This document shows positions 27,901 to 35,931 of a stretch of DNA of 64,000 nt, one piece after another; position 1 is the stretch's first letter; each line of letters opens with the position of its first letter. The notes below the pieces were generated by a model. The model was given only the letters and a program-made list of their open reading frames with translations, was not told where the DNA came from and made no database searches. The DNA lies in the IMG/VR virus record IMGVR_UViG_3300034356_001764, positions 16,204 to 80,203 of that record. The stretch is one strand, 5' to 3'. Position numbers and translations under genes: made by a program. The stretch is from a virus.

Positions 27901-28140
27901 TTATTTTGTGAACTTACCTAAGTTCTTATATCTTTCTCTTCCCCATACATCTAATGATACAGGTGCTTTTCCTTCAATTGTTACAGGAGCTTTTCTTGCT
28001 TGTTTTATAACAGGTACTGGAGCTTTACTTGCTCCTGCTGTTTTTCCTAGACAGCTAGTGCATCCTTGAGATCCGTTTGGTAATGTTCTTTTCTGACATG
28101 AGCATGTCATTGCACTACCACAGTTTGAACATTTTGCCAT
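27901..28140 (-). CDS. Small zinc-ribbon-like virion protein (79 aa)
   Basis: The N-terminus CSNCGSAMTCSC and later CTSCLG give two Cys pairs that could bind zinc. The rest is basic and rich in Lys, Ala and Pro (KAPVPVIKQARKAPV), with a C-terminal WGRERYKNLGKF. It lies in a compact operon with appendage proteins. I know similar short Cys proteins from Bacteroidota phages but no function. Confidence 0.6.
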   Translation of the reverse strand: MAKCSNCGSAMTCSCQKRTLPNGSQGCTSCLGKTAGASKAPVPVIKQARKAPVTIEGKAPVSLDVWGRERYKNLGKFTK

Positions 28141-28161
28141 AATTTATTGGTTTTTAATTAG

Positions 28162-28728
28162 TTAACAATTTGTACAAGTCATCTTATTCAAAAGCTTAAG
28201 GGCATAATTATATAAGCTCATTCCCTTTTGAGGCTCATGACAAAATTCTACTTTAGATATTGCAGCATCAAGATACATCTTTATGAAACGCAACTCTTCA
28301 AGTTTTTGTTTTATTATTAATGGTGGATCACATGCATTTGCATCAACACTACAAAGTACATTGTAATATTTATTCATTGCTTGTGTGATTCTCATATGGT
28401 TATACTCTACATATACTTGGTCATTAGGAGATACACTGTATTTGATTATGTAAATCCCATCTGGAATATCCACATACTGTGTACCACAATTTGTAGTTTG
28501 TAGTTGTAAATCACATGCTGTTAAAGTAATATGTCCACTATTAACAAAATCAGTCATTACAGCTCCCTCAATCTGATTTGAATAGCCAAATCCTGGTACT
28601 GTTATATTAAGAGTAGGACAAGTAACTGGGATTAAAGGATTCACTGCATAAACACTTGTATCAAAAATCTTTAATACACATGAGTTCATTACAAAAGGAA
28701 CCTCTAAGCTTAAGACATGATTTGCCAT
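28162..28728 (-). CDS. Virion-region protein of unknown function (188 aa)
   Basis: The N-terminal two thirds are beta-rich with spaced Cys residues. The last third is helical (KLEELRFIKMYLDAAISKVEFC) and ends in KLLNKMTCTNC. It lies between the highly expressed 564-residue gene, from which a terminator separates it, and the Cys-rich appendage genes. It may be an adaptor for appendages. No family is recognised. Confidence 0.6.
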   Translation of the reverse strand: MANHVLSLEVPFVMNSCVLKIFDTSVYAVNPLIPVTCPTLNITVPGFGYSNQIEGAVMTDFVNSGHITLTACDLQLQTTNCGTQYVDIPDGIYIIKYSVSPNDQVYVEYNHMRITQAMNKYYNVLCSVDANACDPPLIIKQKLEELRFIKMYLDAAISKVEFCHEPQKGMSLYNYALKLLNKMTCTNC

Positions 28729-28738
28729 AATTTTATAT

Positions 28739-28778
28739 TAAAAAAAGGGGAGGAGTATGAAACTCAGCTCCCCTTTCT
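28739..28778 (-). terminator. Strong intrinsic terminator after the 564-aa virion gene
   Basis: On the minus strand GGGGAG ... GAGT ... ACTC ... CTCCCC forms a long hairpin with a small bulge, followed by at least seven T. It ends the 30,508-28,814 transcript. The downstream 188-residue gene starts at 28728, only 11 bp past it, so read-through or partial termination may set its level. Confidence 0.8.
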
Positions 28779-28813
28779 AGTTATTAATTAGAATTAATTA
28801 AATACCTAAGACA

Positions 28814-30508
28814 TTATAATTGTCCACCTGGACGTGGACCTGGTCTAAAACCTCTTGGAGGTAGTGGAGGAAATATAATTGGAACAATACATTCTGTTTC
28901 ACATGTAAAGTTATCAAATTCACAAACACCACATGCAGTTAACCATTCAGTAGTAACATCATTAAACTCAGACAGACCAGTATTATCTGTTGCAACAACT
29001 TGCAATAAGTATTGATCATTATCAAATGTACTTGATGGGTTGTTGAAACGTGGAACACTATGTTGTAAACATGATTGGAAGTACAAACCATTACGGTTAA
29101 TTGAAGCAATGATTTGGTTTCCTTGAGTAATTTCACGGATACGTAAATCAGAATGTAAGAAGTTTTGTCTGTATGCTTCTGACAATGTTAAGTCACGTAC
29201 AATTGTTTCACCAAGTCCATTAGCTTGAGTACCTAAACACTCATGAACTACACAAATTCCATCAAATGTACATGGATCACCATTTAAGTCAACCTCTGAT
29301 GCATAAAGTTTAACTGGTTCAACTTCATAGAAGTCAGTTAATTGGAATGTACAATCACCAAACTTAGTATCAACATAAGCACCATTTAATATCATACCTG
29401 CACATGCACCATCAATATATCCTGGAGATACATAGTTATCCCAAGTATCACCACCTAAAGCAACTAAGTCAGCAGCAGAAGTTCCTGGAGCATACCAAAG
29501 AACACCAGTCTGATCTTGTACAATAATTTGTACAAAAGGATTTACTACTGGGTAACGTAAGATTGCATCAGCCCATTTGATAAATACTTCAGTTGAGTCA
29601 ACCGGAGTTGGTGCAATTGAACCTTCTGGACAACATCCTGTATATGCATCAGCAATATAGTATGCATTGTGATTCAAGTAACGTAAAGCAGGAGAACCTT
29701 TGATATCAATACGTAATGAGTAAGTCTCACCACATAAGAATTCTTTACAACATGAAACACCACCTGAACCTGTAATTGGATCTACATTAGCTGTAGTAAC
29801 GTCAGTTACAGTAATTTCTGCAAGACCATCACCACCACCTGTAAGAGTAATTACATCAGCAGGAGGAATACCAGAACCATCACTATATCCTTTTCCAGGA
29901 TTAATAATTGTAACAGATGTAACTGCGCCACCCACTCCAGTGCCACTTATTTGAACTACAATTCCAATACCAGCTCCTGTAGTAGTTGTTGCTGTAATAA
30001 CTTCACCTAATACATATCCAGAACCATCATTAGCAGGAACTACAGCAGCAGCAAGTACACCACCACCTGCAGTCCAGAATGTAGAACCAACATGAAGTAC
30101 TTCATTTTGAGGTTCACATGGATCTACTGTGTAGAAACGTGATACATACTTAGGATTGATCATCTTAGACTTGTTAGTCTCAGTGTATCCACCATGGAAA
30201 GGACCAATTTTGTCATTAGTATAAATTGCAGAACCTGCAAGTATTACATTACAACAATTGTCAGGAATAACTGACAAGTTAGTTTTTGGATTAAAATATC
30301 CAATATACCCACTGTAGAAAGCACCAAAAATATTTTCTGCTTGAGCAGATAATGAATTTAATGCATAAGTTGGTAAACCAGTAGTAGTTAAAAATCCATC
30401 AACTGTAACTGCTGGAGCAACTGTGCCATCAAGCAAAGTTACAGTTGTTGTTAAAGACTCTCCTGTTGCAAGGAATGTCTTTCTAAACGCGTGATTAAAA
30501 TAAGCCAT
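28814..30508 (-). CDS. Abundant virion protein, unknown role (564 aa)
   Basis: The protein starts MAYFNHAFRKTFLATG and is beta-rich. A Gly/Thr-rich segment (about residues 155-250) with GSGYVLGEVITAT and GKGYSDGSG...VITLTGGGD looks like an inserted beta domain. A similar GYEIGDVLTIEG segment occurs in the 52,935-53,744 fibre gene. Arg is written largely as CGT here, as in the capsid gene, whereas neighbouring genes use mostly AGA. With its own upstream motif and a strong terminator, it looks like a highly expressed single-gene unit. It is probably a major structural protein (head fibre, tail tube or decoration); which one I cannot say. Confidence 0.65.
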   Translation of the reverse strand: MAYFNHAFRKTFLATGESLTTTVTLLDGTVAPAVTVDGFLTTTGLPTYALNSLSAQAENIFGAFYSGYIGYFNPKTNLSVIPDNCCNVILAGSAIYTNDKIGPFHGGYTETNKSKMINPKYVSRFYTVDPCEPQNEVLHVGSTFWTAGGGVLAAAVVPANDGSGYVLGEVITATTTTGAGIGIVVQISGTGVGGAVTSVTIINPGKGYSDGSGIPPADVITLTGGGDGLAEITVTDVTTANVDPITGSGGVSCCKEFLCGETYSLRIDIKGSPALRYLNHNAYYIADAYTGCCPEGSIAPTPVDSTEVFIKWADAILRYPVVNPFVQIIVQDQTGVLWYAPGTSAADLVALGGDTWDNYVSPGYIDGACAGMILNGAYVDTKFGDCTFQLTDFYEVEPVKLYASEVDLNGDPCTFDGICVVHECLGTQANGLGETIVRDLTLSEAYRQNFLHSDLRIREITQGNQIIASINRNGLYFQSCLQHSVPRFNNPSSTFDNDQYLLQVVATDNTGLSEFNDVTTEWLTACGVCEFDNFTCETECIVPIIFPPLPPRGFRPGPRPGGQL

Positions 30509-30538
30509 TTTTTCTTTTTTTTAATTTATAAACAATAC

Positions 30539-30550
30539 TATAATATAATA
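30539..30550 (-). promoter_or_regulatory. Candidate late promoter (TATTATATTATA on minus strand)
   Basis: It lies 31 bp before the ATG of the 564-residue gene and matches the core TATATTATA of the motifs at 38,870 and 26,079. This is a weaker copy, in AT-rich sequence. Confidence 0.4.
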
Positions 30551-30571
30551 AAACTTTTTGAAACTTCCAAA

Positions 30572-31084
30572 TTATTTTAAGAAAAGTAATTTGTATTTTG
30601 TAGAATTAATAGAATCTTTTATAAGATCTAAATTATTTACTATTTCTGAGTATGGCATTTTACCTTGTAGTTTAGTTACCATAGCATAGATATCTCTTAG
30701 GTAAGCAACACCATCTGCAACTGTGTCAAGTGTTCTTGGTGCTACATCTTTACACTGAAGTATTTTTTCAGATACTCCTTGGTAACCTTCCATAAGAGTA
30801 TCTACAAAATCAGGTAATACATCATAAAATTTATTAAGAGCTTTATGAGCAGCATATGATCCTTCTCCTGTTACTTTAAGGTGTAATTTATGAAAACTAT
30901 TTCTTGCATTCATTAATTCCATTGCACAAGCTGCTACCATTGTATCTAAAGAACTTCCACCAACTCCTGAATCTGGAGTAGGTTCAGGTTTAGCTGGTTC
31001 TGACTTAGGCACTATTGGTAATGATTGAGGTCTACTAATATTTGCTGACTCAGGATTTCTTTTTAACATTCTAGGTTTTTCCAT
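30572..31084 (-). CDS. Helical protein of unknown function (170 aa)
   Basis: The N-terminal 45 residues are Pro/Ser-rich and disordered-looking (PIVPKSEPAKPEPTPDSG). The rest is predicted helical. It is the last gene of the run that starts at the small basic proteins and precedes the promoter of the 564-residue gene. No family is recognised; a structural or assembly role is inferred from position only. Confidence 0.6.
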   Translation of the reverse strand: MEKPRMLKRNPESANISRPQSLPIVPKSEPAKPEPTPDSGVGGSSLDTMVAACAMELMNARNSFHKLHLKVTGEGSYAAHKALNKFYDVLPDFVDTLMEGYQGVSEKILQCKDVAPRTLDTVADGVAYLRDIYAMVTKLQGKMPYSEIVNNLDLIKDSINSTKYKLLFLK

Positions 31085-31089
31085 TATTT

Positions 31090-31788
31090 TTAGTTGTTAC
31101 GTTCAGCAGTTTCTGTTCCTCTAGAAAATTGGTTTCCTGATTCAATATCTCCGGCCAGAATAGCCACAGCCTCATCAATTATTACTTCAATTATATCATC
31201 TTTAAATTCACAGTTTACTTCTACAGTAGAAGCAAGTCCAGTATATGGATCTACACAACCTTGTACTTGAATTTTAATTGGCTGTCTATAGTAAATAAGA
31301 TCAGCTGTTCCAACTTCAAAATCTCCATTAGTGTAGATGTTTACTCCATTGCCTTTTAATGTTGCAAAAGTTTCTGCCCATTCAAAGTTAGGCTGCTTTG
31401 CTTTATCTCTAAGAAGCTGATTAAGATTTCCCTCTTCTGCTAAGTATACAGTCATACGTCTTTTATCACAACAACCTTTTTTAGCAAAAACATCAACTCT
31501 CTTCCATTGTAAATAGTCTGCTGGTATATTCCCCCGGAAATAATACTCCTTATTGATCAAGCCTAAACCATTAGTAACAAGTAATACTTGGAGATCATCC
31601 TTTCTTCTTGTAGACTGTTCATCACCCTCTCTCACAGGATTAATCCCATGAAGCTGTCTTCTAGCCCACTCTACCTGAGCTTTATTAAAGGACTCAACAA
31701 TTTGCCAGCATTCTATGTTGTCATAGTCTTGACTGTCAAGCTTATTAAGCCTTTGCTTCATCTTAACGGTTATAACACTGTTATTCAT
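31090..31788 (-). CDS. Conserved virion/connector protein (232 aa)
   Basis: The N-terminal helix region LNKLDSQDYDNIECWQIVESFNKAQVEWARR is followed by a beta-rich centre, then DDIIEVIIDEAVAILAGDIES near the C-terminus. From memory this pattern belongs to a conserved structural protein of crAss-like and related Bacteroidota phages, often placed with head-tail connector genes. No catalytic motif is seen. The resemblance is recalled, not computed. Confidence 0.6.
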   Translation of the reverse strand: MNNSVITVKMKQRLNKLDSQDYDNIECWQIVESFNKAQVEWARRQLHGINPVREGDEQSTRRKDDLQVLLVTNGLGLINKEYYFRGNIPADYLQWKRVDVFAKKGCCDKRRMTVYLAEEGNLNQLLRDKAKQPNFEWAETFATLKGNGVNIYTNGDFEVGTADLIYYRQPIKIQVQGCVDPYTGLASTVEVNCEFKDDIIEVIIDEAVAILAGDIESGNQFSRGTETAERNN

Positions 31789-31791
31789 ATC

Positions 31792-32016
31792 TTAGTTTCC
31801 TTTTCTTGCTTTAGCCATTGCTTTAAAAGTTTTGGCTAATGCTTTACGTTTTGGTGTACAAGTTGGTTTTGACATGGGAGTGCAAAAACCTTTATGTTTT
31901 GGATTAACAGCATCCTGTATCCAGTTCTTATCTTTTACAGCACCACCTTTTTTATACTGGTTTGTTCCACGGTTTGTCTTAATTATTTGACTAAGACTAG
32001 TATCTCCAGTTGCCAT
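31792..32016 (-). CDS. Small basic protein, paralogue of the 33,145 gene (74 aa)
   Basis: This Lys-rich protein has YKKGGAVKDKNWIQDAVNP in its N-terminal half and a C-terminal domain with KHKGFCTPMSKPTCTP and ALAKTFKAMAK. That domain is almost identical in the 49-residue protein encoded at 33,145-33,294. The two Cys residues and high positive charge suggest binding to DNA or another acidic partner in the virion. The YKKGG motif matches the Gly-Gly motifs of the giant proteins. Confidence 0.7.
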   Translation of the reverse strand: MATGDTSLSQIIKTNRGTNQYKKGGAVKDKNWIQDAVNPKHKGFCTPMSKPTCTPKRKALAKTFKAMAKARKGN

Positions 32017-32018
32017 AA

Positions 32019-32363
32019 CTATTTCTTTTTAAGGGAACCGCCTAGTTTTTTAATAACTCCACGGCCTTTAAGAATATCAGCTTTAGTAACTTTACCATCT
32101 TTGTTTAAATCTGGAAAACCACCTTTAGCCATTTTACGTGCCATTACACATCTTCCATTTTCATCTCTAACCATACCACCTTTACAAGAAGATTGTACTG
32201 CACGGTTAGGAGCAAATGCTACTGACCCACCTTTTTTAAGCATGCGTCCTTCATCAGTACGTGGGTTATTACCATACTTAGGCATTCCAACAATTTCTGC
32301 TGATCCACCTTTTTGCATTTTCTTCATTTTTGTGGTACCCCCACATTGCATACATTTTGCCAT
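32019..32363 (-). CDS. Small basic protein with Gly-Gly motifs and EF-hand-like loop (114 aa)
   Basis: The N-terminus CMQCGG is followed by KKMQKGG (about residues 14-20), LKKGG (41-45), CKGGM (59-63) and MAKGGF (about 76-81). Next comes a dockerin/EF-hand-like calcium loop, DLNKDGKVTKAD. The end is KKLGGSLKKK. At least five Gly-Gly sites in 114 residues is the highest density in the window. Location among other Lys-rich small proteins suggests a packaged DNA-associated or cargo protein. Calcium binding is inferred from the DxNxDGxVxxxD pattern. Confidence 0.7.
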   Translation of the reverse strand: MAKCMQCGGTTKMKKMQKGGSAEIVGMPKYGNNPRTDEGRMLKKGGSVAFAPNRAVQSSCKGGMVRDENGRCVMARKMAKGGFPDLNKDGKVTKADILKGRGVIKKLGGSLKKK

Positions 32364-32375
32364 GATATATAGTTT

Positions 32376-32843
32376 TTAACAATTCCATTTTTTTAGTGAA
32401 AGAGCCTTTCTTGTAGGTCTTCCTTTTTCATCCTTCATAGGCCCAGGCATTCCTGACATTCTAGCACAGAAACTCTTACGTCTCTTAGCATCTTTGCTTC
32501 CAGCTTTAAGCTTTGAAGGTTTAGTAGTTACAGCTGTCTTAAGTTTACTACCAGGATTAGCTGCTCTATAGCTTGCTACACCTTTAGCATTAAGACCTCC
32601 TGTAGGATTCTTACCTTCTTTCCTTGTCCAAGCGGCTGTGCTTCCACCATTTTTCATGGCTTTACCTTTGTATGTAGATTGTCTATCAAAACCTGGATCA
32701 TTTTTTATTCCTCTAGATTGATATGAATTAGGGGGTGTATAATTAAAACCTGGATCATTTTTTTTTTGTTGTTTAAATGTTTTACCCATTTGATTTTTTA
32801 GTAACCAATCAATTTTTCTTGTCCAAGCTGCAGTCTTTGCCAT
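32376..32843 (-). CDS. Small basic protein with KSFCARMSG...KKWNC domain (155 aa)
   Basis: Two repeats of NDPGF...(Y) lie in the N-terminal half, followed by MKNGGSTAAWTRKEG. The segment TAAWTRK also occurs at the N-terminus (KTAAWTRKIDW), so the protein is internally duplicated. The C-terminal domain, KRRKSFCARMSGMPGPMKDE ... RPTRKALSLKKWNC, is a basic Cys-containing module that I recall from other phages and large DNA viruses. It is probably a virion-associated nucleic-acid-binding protein. Confidence 0.7.
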   Translation of the reverse strand: MAKTAAWTRKIDWLLKNQMGKTFKQQKKNDPGFNYTPPNSYQSRGIKNDPGFDRQSTYKGKAMKNGGSTAAWTRKEGKNPTGGLNAKGVASYRAANPGSKLKTAVTTKPSKLKAGSKDAKRRKSFCARMSGMPGPMKDEKGRPTRKALSLKKWNC

Positions 32844-32857
32844 TATTCAATATTTTA

Positions 32858-33142
32858 TTATTGCTTCTCTTTAAGCTTTTTAACCCCAAAGTAAACTCCG
32901 GTTCCTGCAGCTCCTGCTCCAAGAATACCACCTACTACACCAGCACCTTTTTCTTTAAAGTTACTCCAAGCTCTAGCTCTCTTATTCTTTTTCTGGGCAC
33001 GGTTAAAATTACATCCTCCGCGTTGCGCTTCAGGTAGTGAATTCATATTACCTATCATGGCTCCGTTACTAGCTTTCTTTAATTGAGCTTCTTTAACATT
33101 ATTAAAATGTGTAAGCGGATTTACTTTCTTTACTGCTTTCAT
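32858..33142 (-). CDS. Small basic protein with one membrane-type segment (94 aa)
   Basis: A basic N-terminus contains a PEAQRGGCNFNRAQ motif near residue 38. A Gly/Ala-rich hydrophobic segment (GVVGGILGAGAAGTGVYFGV, about 67-86) is flanked by lysines. The segment could insert in a membrane or pack inside the virion. The AQRGG motif fits the Gly-Gly series. No family is recognised. Confidence 0.6.
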   Translation of the reverse strand: MKAVKKVNPLTHFNNVKEAQLKKASNGAMIGNMNSLPEAQRGGCNFNRAQKKNKRARAWSNFKEKGAGVVGGILGAGAAGTGVYFGVKKLKEKQ

Positions 33143-33144
33143 AA

Positions 33145-33294
33145 TTATCTTTTTTTTGCCATTGCTTTAAAAGTTTTGGCTAATGCTTTACGCTTTGGTG
33201 TACAAGTAGGTTTAGACATTGGAGTACAGTAACCTTTGTGTTTAGGATTTACTGCTTTTTGAATCCATTTGTCATCCTTCTTTTTAGTTGCCAT
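33145..33294 (-). CDS. Small basic protein, duplicate of the 31,792 gene (49 aa)
   Basis: The frame reads MATKKKDDKWIQKAVNPKHK, then GYCTPMSKPTCTP and ALAKTFKAMAKKR. It shares nearly its whole length with the C-terminal two thirds of the 74-residue protein 1.1 kb downstream, and much of the DNA is also identical. It lacks the N-terminal YKKGG part. The gene fits exactly between its neighbours with 2-bp gaps. This is a recent tandem-type duplication separated by three genes. Confidence 0.75.
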   Translation of the reverse strand: MATKKKDDKWIQKAVNPKHKGYCTPMSKPTCTPKRKALAKTFKAMAKKR

Positions 33295-33296
33295 AA

Positions 33297-33635
33297 CTAT
33301 ACTTTTTTAACTCTTCTTCCCATACCTACTCTAGACTTCTCAGCTTTTTTAGCAATTAGTTTAGAAGGTGTAATTTCACTCTTTGTTTTAGGTGTATCTT
33401 TAGATACTCTTCTTGTAGGCCGGCAGTATTCATTTTTACCACCGGCTCCACAAGCTTTACCTGATTTTGTATCTTGCCATTTTTCTGCTTGCCATCTTTT
33501 TAAGTTTGTTCCTTCTTTAGTCTTTCTTACTGTACCTGAACCTTTACGGCATTTGGCAATAGCCTGAGAAGCTCTAGCTGAAGGAAACACAGCATACTGT
33601 GCTTTTACTTTACTATAACAAGCATCTTTAGGCAT
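33297..33635 (-). CDS. Basic protein with two small conserved Cys modules (112 aa)
   Basis: The N-terminal module CYSKVKAQYAVFPSARASQA ... KCRKGSG and the central module LKRWQAEKWQDT ... KACGAGGKNEYCRPTRRVS are both basic. From memory they resemble the small domains catalogued as DUF6321 and DUF5872, found in phages and algal or other giant viruses. Here they are fused in one protein, with a Lys/Arg tail. Likely role: packaged DNA-binding protein. The family names are recalled, not searched. Confidence 0.65.
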   Translation of the reverse strand: MPKDACYSKVKAQYAVFPSARASQAIAKCRKGSGTVRKTKEGTNLKRWQAEKWQDTKSGKACGAGGKNEYCRPTRRVSKDTPKTKSEITPSKLIAKKAEKSRVGMGRRVKKV

Positions 33636-33638
33636 AAT

Positions 33639-34811
33639 TTATTTCTTTTTCATTCTCATCATTCCACCCATTTTAGCTTTAGGTGTAGCTGTTTTAGGAG
33701 CTGCACTAGTACCACCAGTACGTCCTTTAGCAACATTAGATGCAGCAGCTTTTGGATTTACTCCAGACTTAACACCTTTTGATCCTGCAACAGTTTGTTT
33801 TTTAACTGTAGCATTAGGATTTACCATACCACCAGTCTTATAACCTAAAATAGTTTTAGCAGCTGATTTTACTCCATCATAAAAAGATCCTTTTTTTGTG
33901 TAATTAGGATATCTTTTTTCAATAGCATCATCAACTTTTTTTGCTCCTGATCCAATAGCTTTATATGCTTTGTATTCAGGAGTAGCTTTAACTGCTGCTT
34001 TAACTACCTTCTTAGTATTTTTAGCAGAGTCTGTTACACCTTTACTAACACCTTTTGCTACTTGCTTAACACCAGCTTTTACATCTGACATTGCTCCACC
34101 TTTTTGCATTTTTAGACCAGAACCTTGTTTCTTTGCATAACGCATAGTTGCATTAGTTTCTCTTTTAGCTTGTCTTTTTTCTTTAGGTGTCATTGGTGCA
34201 TCAGTCATTCTAGTTGAGAATGGTGTTGGTCCACCTTTTTGAGCCATCATTGGTCTTGCCATTGGTCTGTCCGGACCTGTCATTCTAATTTTACTATCAA
34301 TGTATCCTCTTGTTGAATTTTTTTTAATAGTTCCTTTTGTAGTTTTTACACCACCTTTTTGAAATTCACCAGGAGCACTAGAACCACTTGTTTTATCTTT
34401 AACAGCTTTTACTATGTCAGCTGCAGAACCTGCAGTTTTAGCTACATTGCCTGTAATAGTTGCTGCTTTTTCATAGGCAGTAGGTTCAGTACCAGCTTTA
34501 ATACGGTCTGTCTTTGCAGTTATCTTTGCAAGCTTTTGATCTTGCTTTGCAGATTTTTTGATATCCTTAAAAGAAGCACCACCATCTTGGTATTTAGCTT
34601 TAGTAGTACCACCATATTTCATTTTACCTGATGCTTCCATTTTTGCTTTTTCTTCAGCAGCTTTTTTAGCTTTACGTCTATTTGAAATATTCTTTCCAAT
34701 ACCAGCAGCACCTGCAGCAGCAGCACTAATACCAGCAATGATTTGACTTGCTTTAGCACCTTTTGATCCTTTTACCTCAGACCCAGTCTGATATTTTTTC
34801 ATTGTTTTCAT
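33639..34811 (-). CDS. Lys/Ala-rich virion protein with seven or more Gly-Gly motifs (390 aa)
   Basis: This very basic, low-complexity protein carries motifs MKYGG, AKYQDGG, EFQKGG, MAQKGG, KMQKGG, YKTGG and KMGG at irregular spacing. Between them are Lys/Ala helices that resemble histone H1-type tails (KAAVKATPEYKAYKAIG, KQVAKGVSKGVTD). A hydrophobic Ala/Gly segment lies at about residues 24-42. It precedes the gene cluster of small basic proteins and follows the capsid genes. Likely role: internal DNA-condensing or core protein that may be processed at Gly-Gly sites. There is no enzymatic motif. Confidence 0.7.
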   Translation of the reverse strand: MKTMKKYQTGSEVKGSKGAKASQIIAGISAAAAGAAGIGKNISNRRKAKKAAEEKAKMEASGKMKYGGTTKAKYQDGGASFKDIKKSAKQDQKLAKITAKTDRIKAGTEPTAYEKAATITGNVAKTAGSAADIVKAVKDKTSGSSAPGEFQKGGVKTTKGTIKKNSTRGYIDSKIRMTGPDRPMARPMMAQKGGPTPFSTRMTDAPMTPKEKRQAKRETNATMRYAKKQGSGLKMQKGGAMSDVKAGVKQVAKGVSKGVTDSAKNTKKVVKAAVKATPEYKAYKAIGSGAKKVDDAIEKRYPNYTKKGSFYDGVKSAAKTILGYKTGGMVNPNATVKKQTVAGSKGVKSGVNPKAAASNVAKGRTGGTSAAPKTATPKAKMGGMMRMKKK

Positions 34812-34823
34812 TTTATTTTAAAT

Positions 34824-35843
34824 TTAAGAGTTCCAATACTTTTCACAAGCAATGTTTAGATCCTTAAGAACATCCTCATTTAAAGGATTTTTTAAGTGCT
34901 CTATTACATCAGACACATTTCTTCCAAGCATTGCTCCAGTTTTTGTGTGATAGATATAACCATCTGCCTTACTTATAATATACTTAAAAAATACGGAATC
35001 TCTAACAATTGATTTAATTTTTAATGTTTCCATATCTAAGTTTGTTGCATCAATGAAAGTTTTTGCTGCTCTTTCCTTGTTGCTTTCACCACCTTCTCCA
35101 TTAATATATATATCCATGTTCTCATAGATAACATCATTTGGAGTTGATTTTCTATACTGTGTACTATTGATATCTACAACTTTTGCAATGTAGAATAACT
35201 TAGTACTGTTTTTATCAAATAATTTCTGAAGTTCAGCTAATGCTTTGTTACGCATTTTCTTGTATTCAGTTCTTACCATTACTGTTTCCTCAGCTTTATC
35301 TAAGTAAAACTTAGGCGGAACAGCTTTTGATCTTGCATCATCATAACTTTTTGAAACTATTGAAAACCCTCCGGCCTCAATTGCAAATAGTTTGATTCTA
35401 TCATATGGATCAGCTGGATCTAAATAACTAGGCTCATTACCACATGATACACTTATTTTGTTCCAGAATTCAGCATTGTCAGGTTTTAATAACTTAACTT
35501 TATTCCAAAATTGTGGATCTTCAATTTCAATTACATTTGCAGCTAACTCTTTCTCTAGCTCAATAATTGCTTCTCTTACTTGTCTTACTTTAGCTTCTTT
35601 ATCTTCTGGATTTAAAAGTCTAATTTCTGGAGCAAATTCATTAAGACCTGTTACGTATCTTACTACTCCATTGTTTTCTAAACAAGCTAGTTGTTCATTA
35701 TGTGTTACTCCGTCAAACAGAGATAAACCATAAGATTCAAGACCCATGTTTGATGCATTAGCATCAAAGTAAGGACGGATGGCAATTGCAGTTTTCTTAA
35801 CTGTTCCCTTGCCTGTTTCTACCATTGTGAATTGTGCTTCCAT
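34824..35843 (-). CDS. Capsid-adjacent protein of unknown function (339 aa)
   Basis: The mixed alpha/beta protein begins MEAQFTMVETGKGTVKKTAI. The middle contains an acidic helical section (EDKEAKVRQVREAIIELEKE, about residues 81-100), then NKISVSCGNEPSYLDPADPYD. The gene follows the major capsid gene after a terminator, and codon use is ordinary. It may be a decoration or auxiliary capsid protein, or bind nucleic acid. No family is recognised. Confidence 0.6.
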   Translation of the reverse strand: MEAQFTMVETGKGTVKKTAIAIRPYFDANASNMGLESYGLSLFDGVTHNEQLACLENNGVVRYVTGLNEFAPEIRLLNPEDKEAKVRQVREAIIELEKELAANVIEIEDPQFWNKVKLLKPDNAEFWNKISVSCGNEPSYLDPADPYDRIKLFAIEAGGFSIVSKSYDDARSKAVPPKFYLDKAEETVMVRTEYKKMRNKALAELQKLFDKNSTKLFYIAKVVDINSTQYRKSTPNDVIYENMDIYINGEGGESNKERAAKTFIDATNLDMETLKIKSIVRDSVFFKYIISKADGYIYHTKTGAMLGRNVSDVIEHLKNPLNEDVLKDLNIACEKYWNS

Positions 35844-35880
35844 TTTGTTGTTGGTTTTTTGTTGATTTTTAAAATTAGTA

Positions 35881-35919
35881 AAAAAAGGGGTAGATGCTGT
35901 GCAACCACCCCCGTTTTTT
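35881..35919 (-). terminator. Intrinsic terminator after the major capsid gene
   Basis: On the minus strand GGGGGTgg...ACCCC forms the stem, followed by at least seven T. It lies 12 bp past the capsid stop. A matching strong terminator follows the other abundant virion gene at 28.7 kb. Confidence 0.8.
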
Positions 35920-35931
35920 TATATAGTCTGG

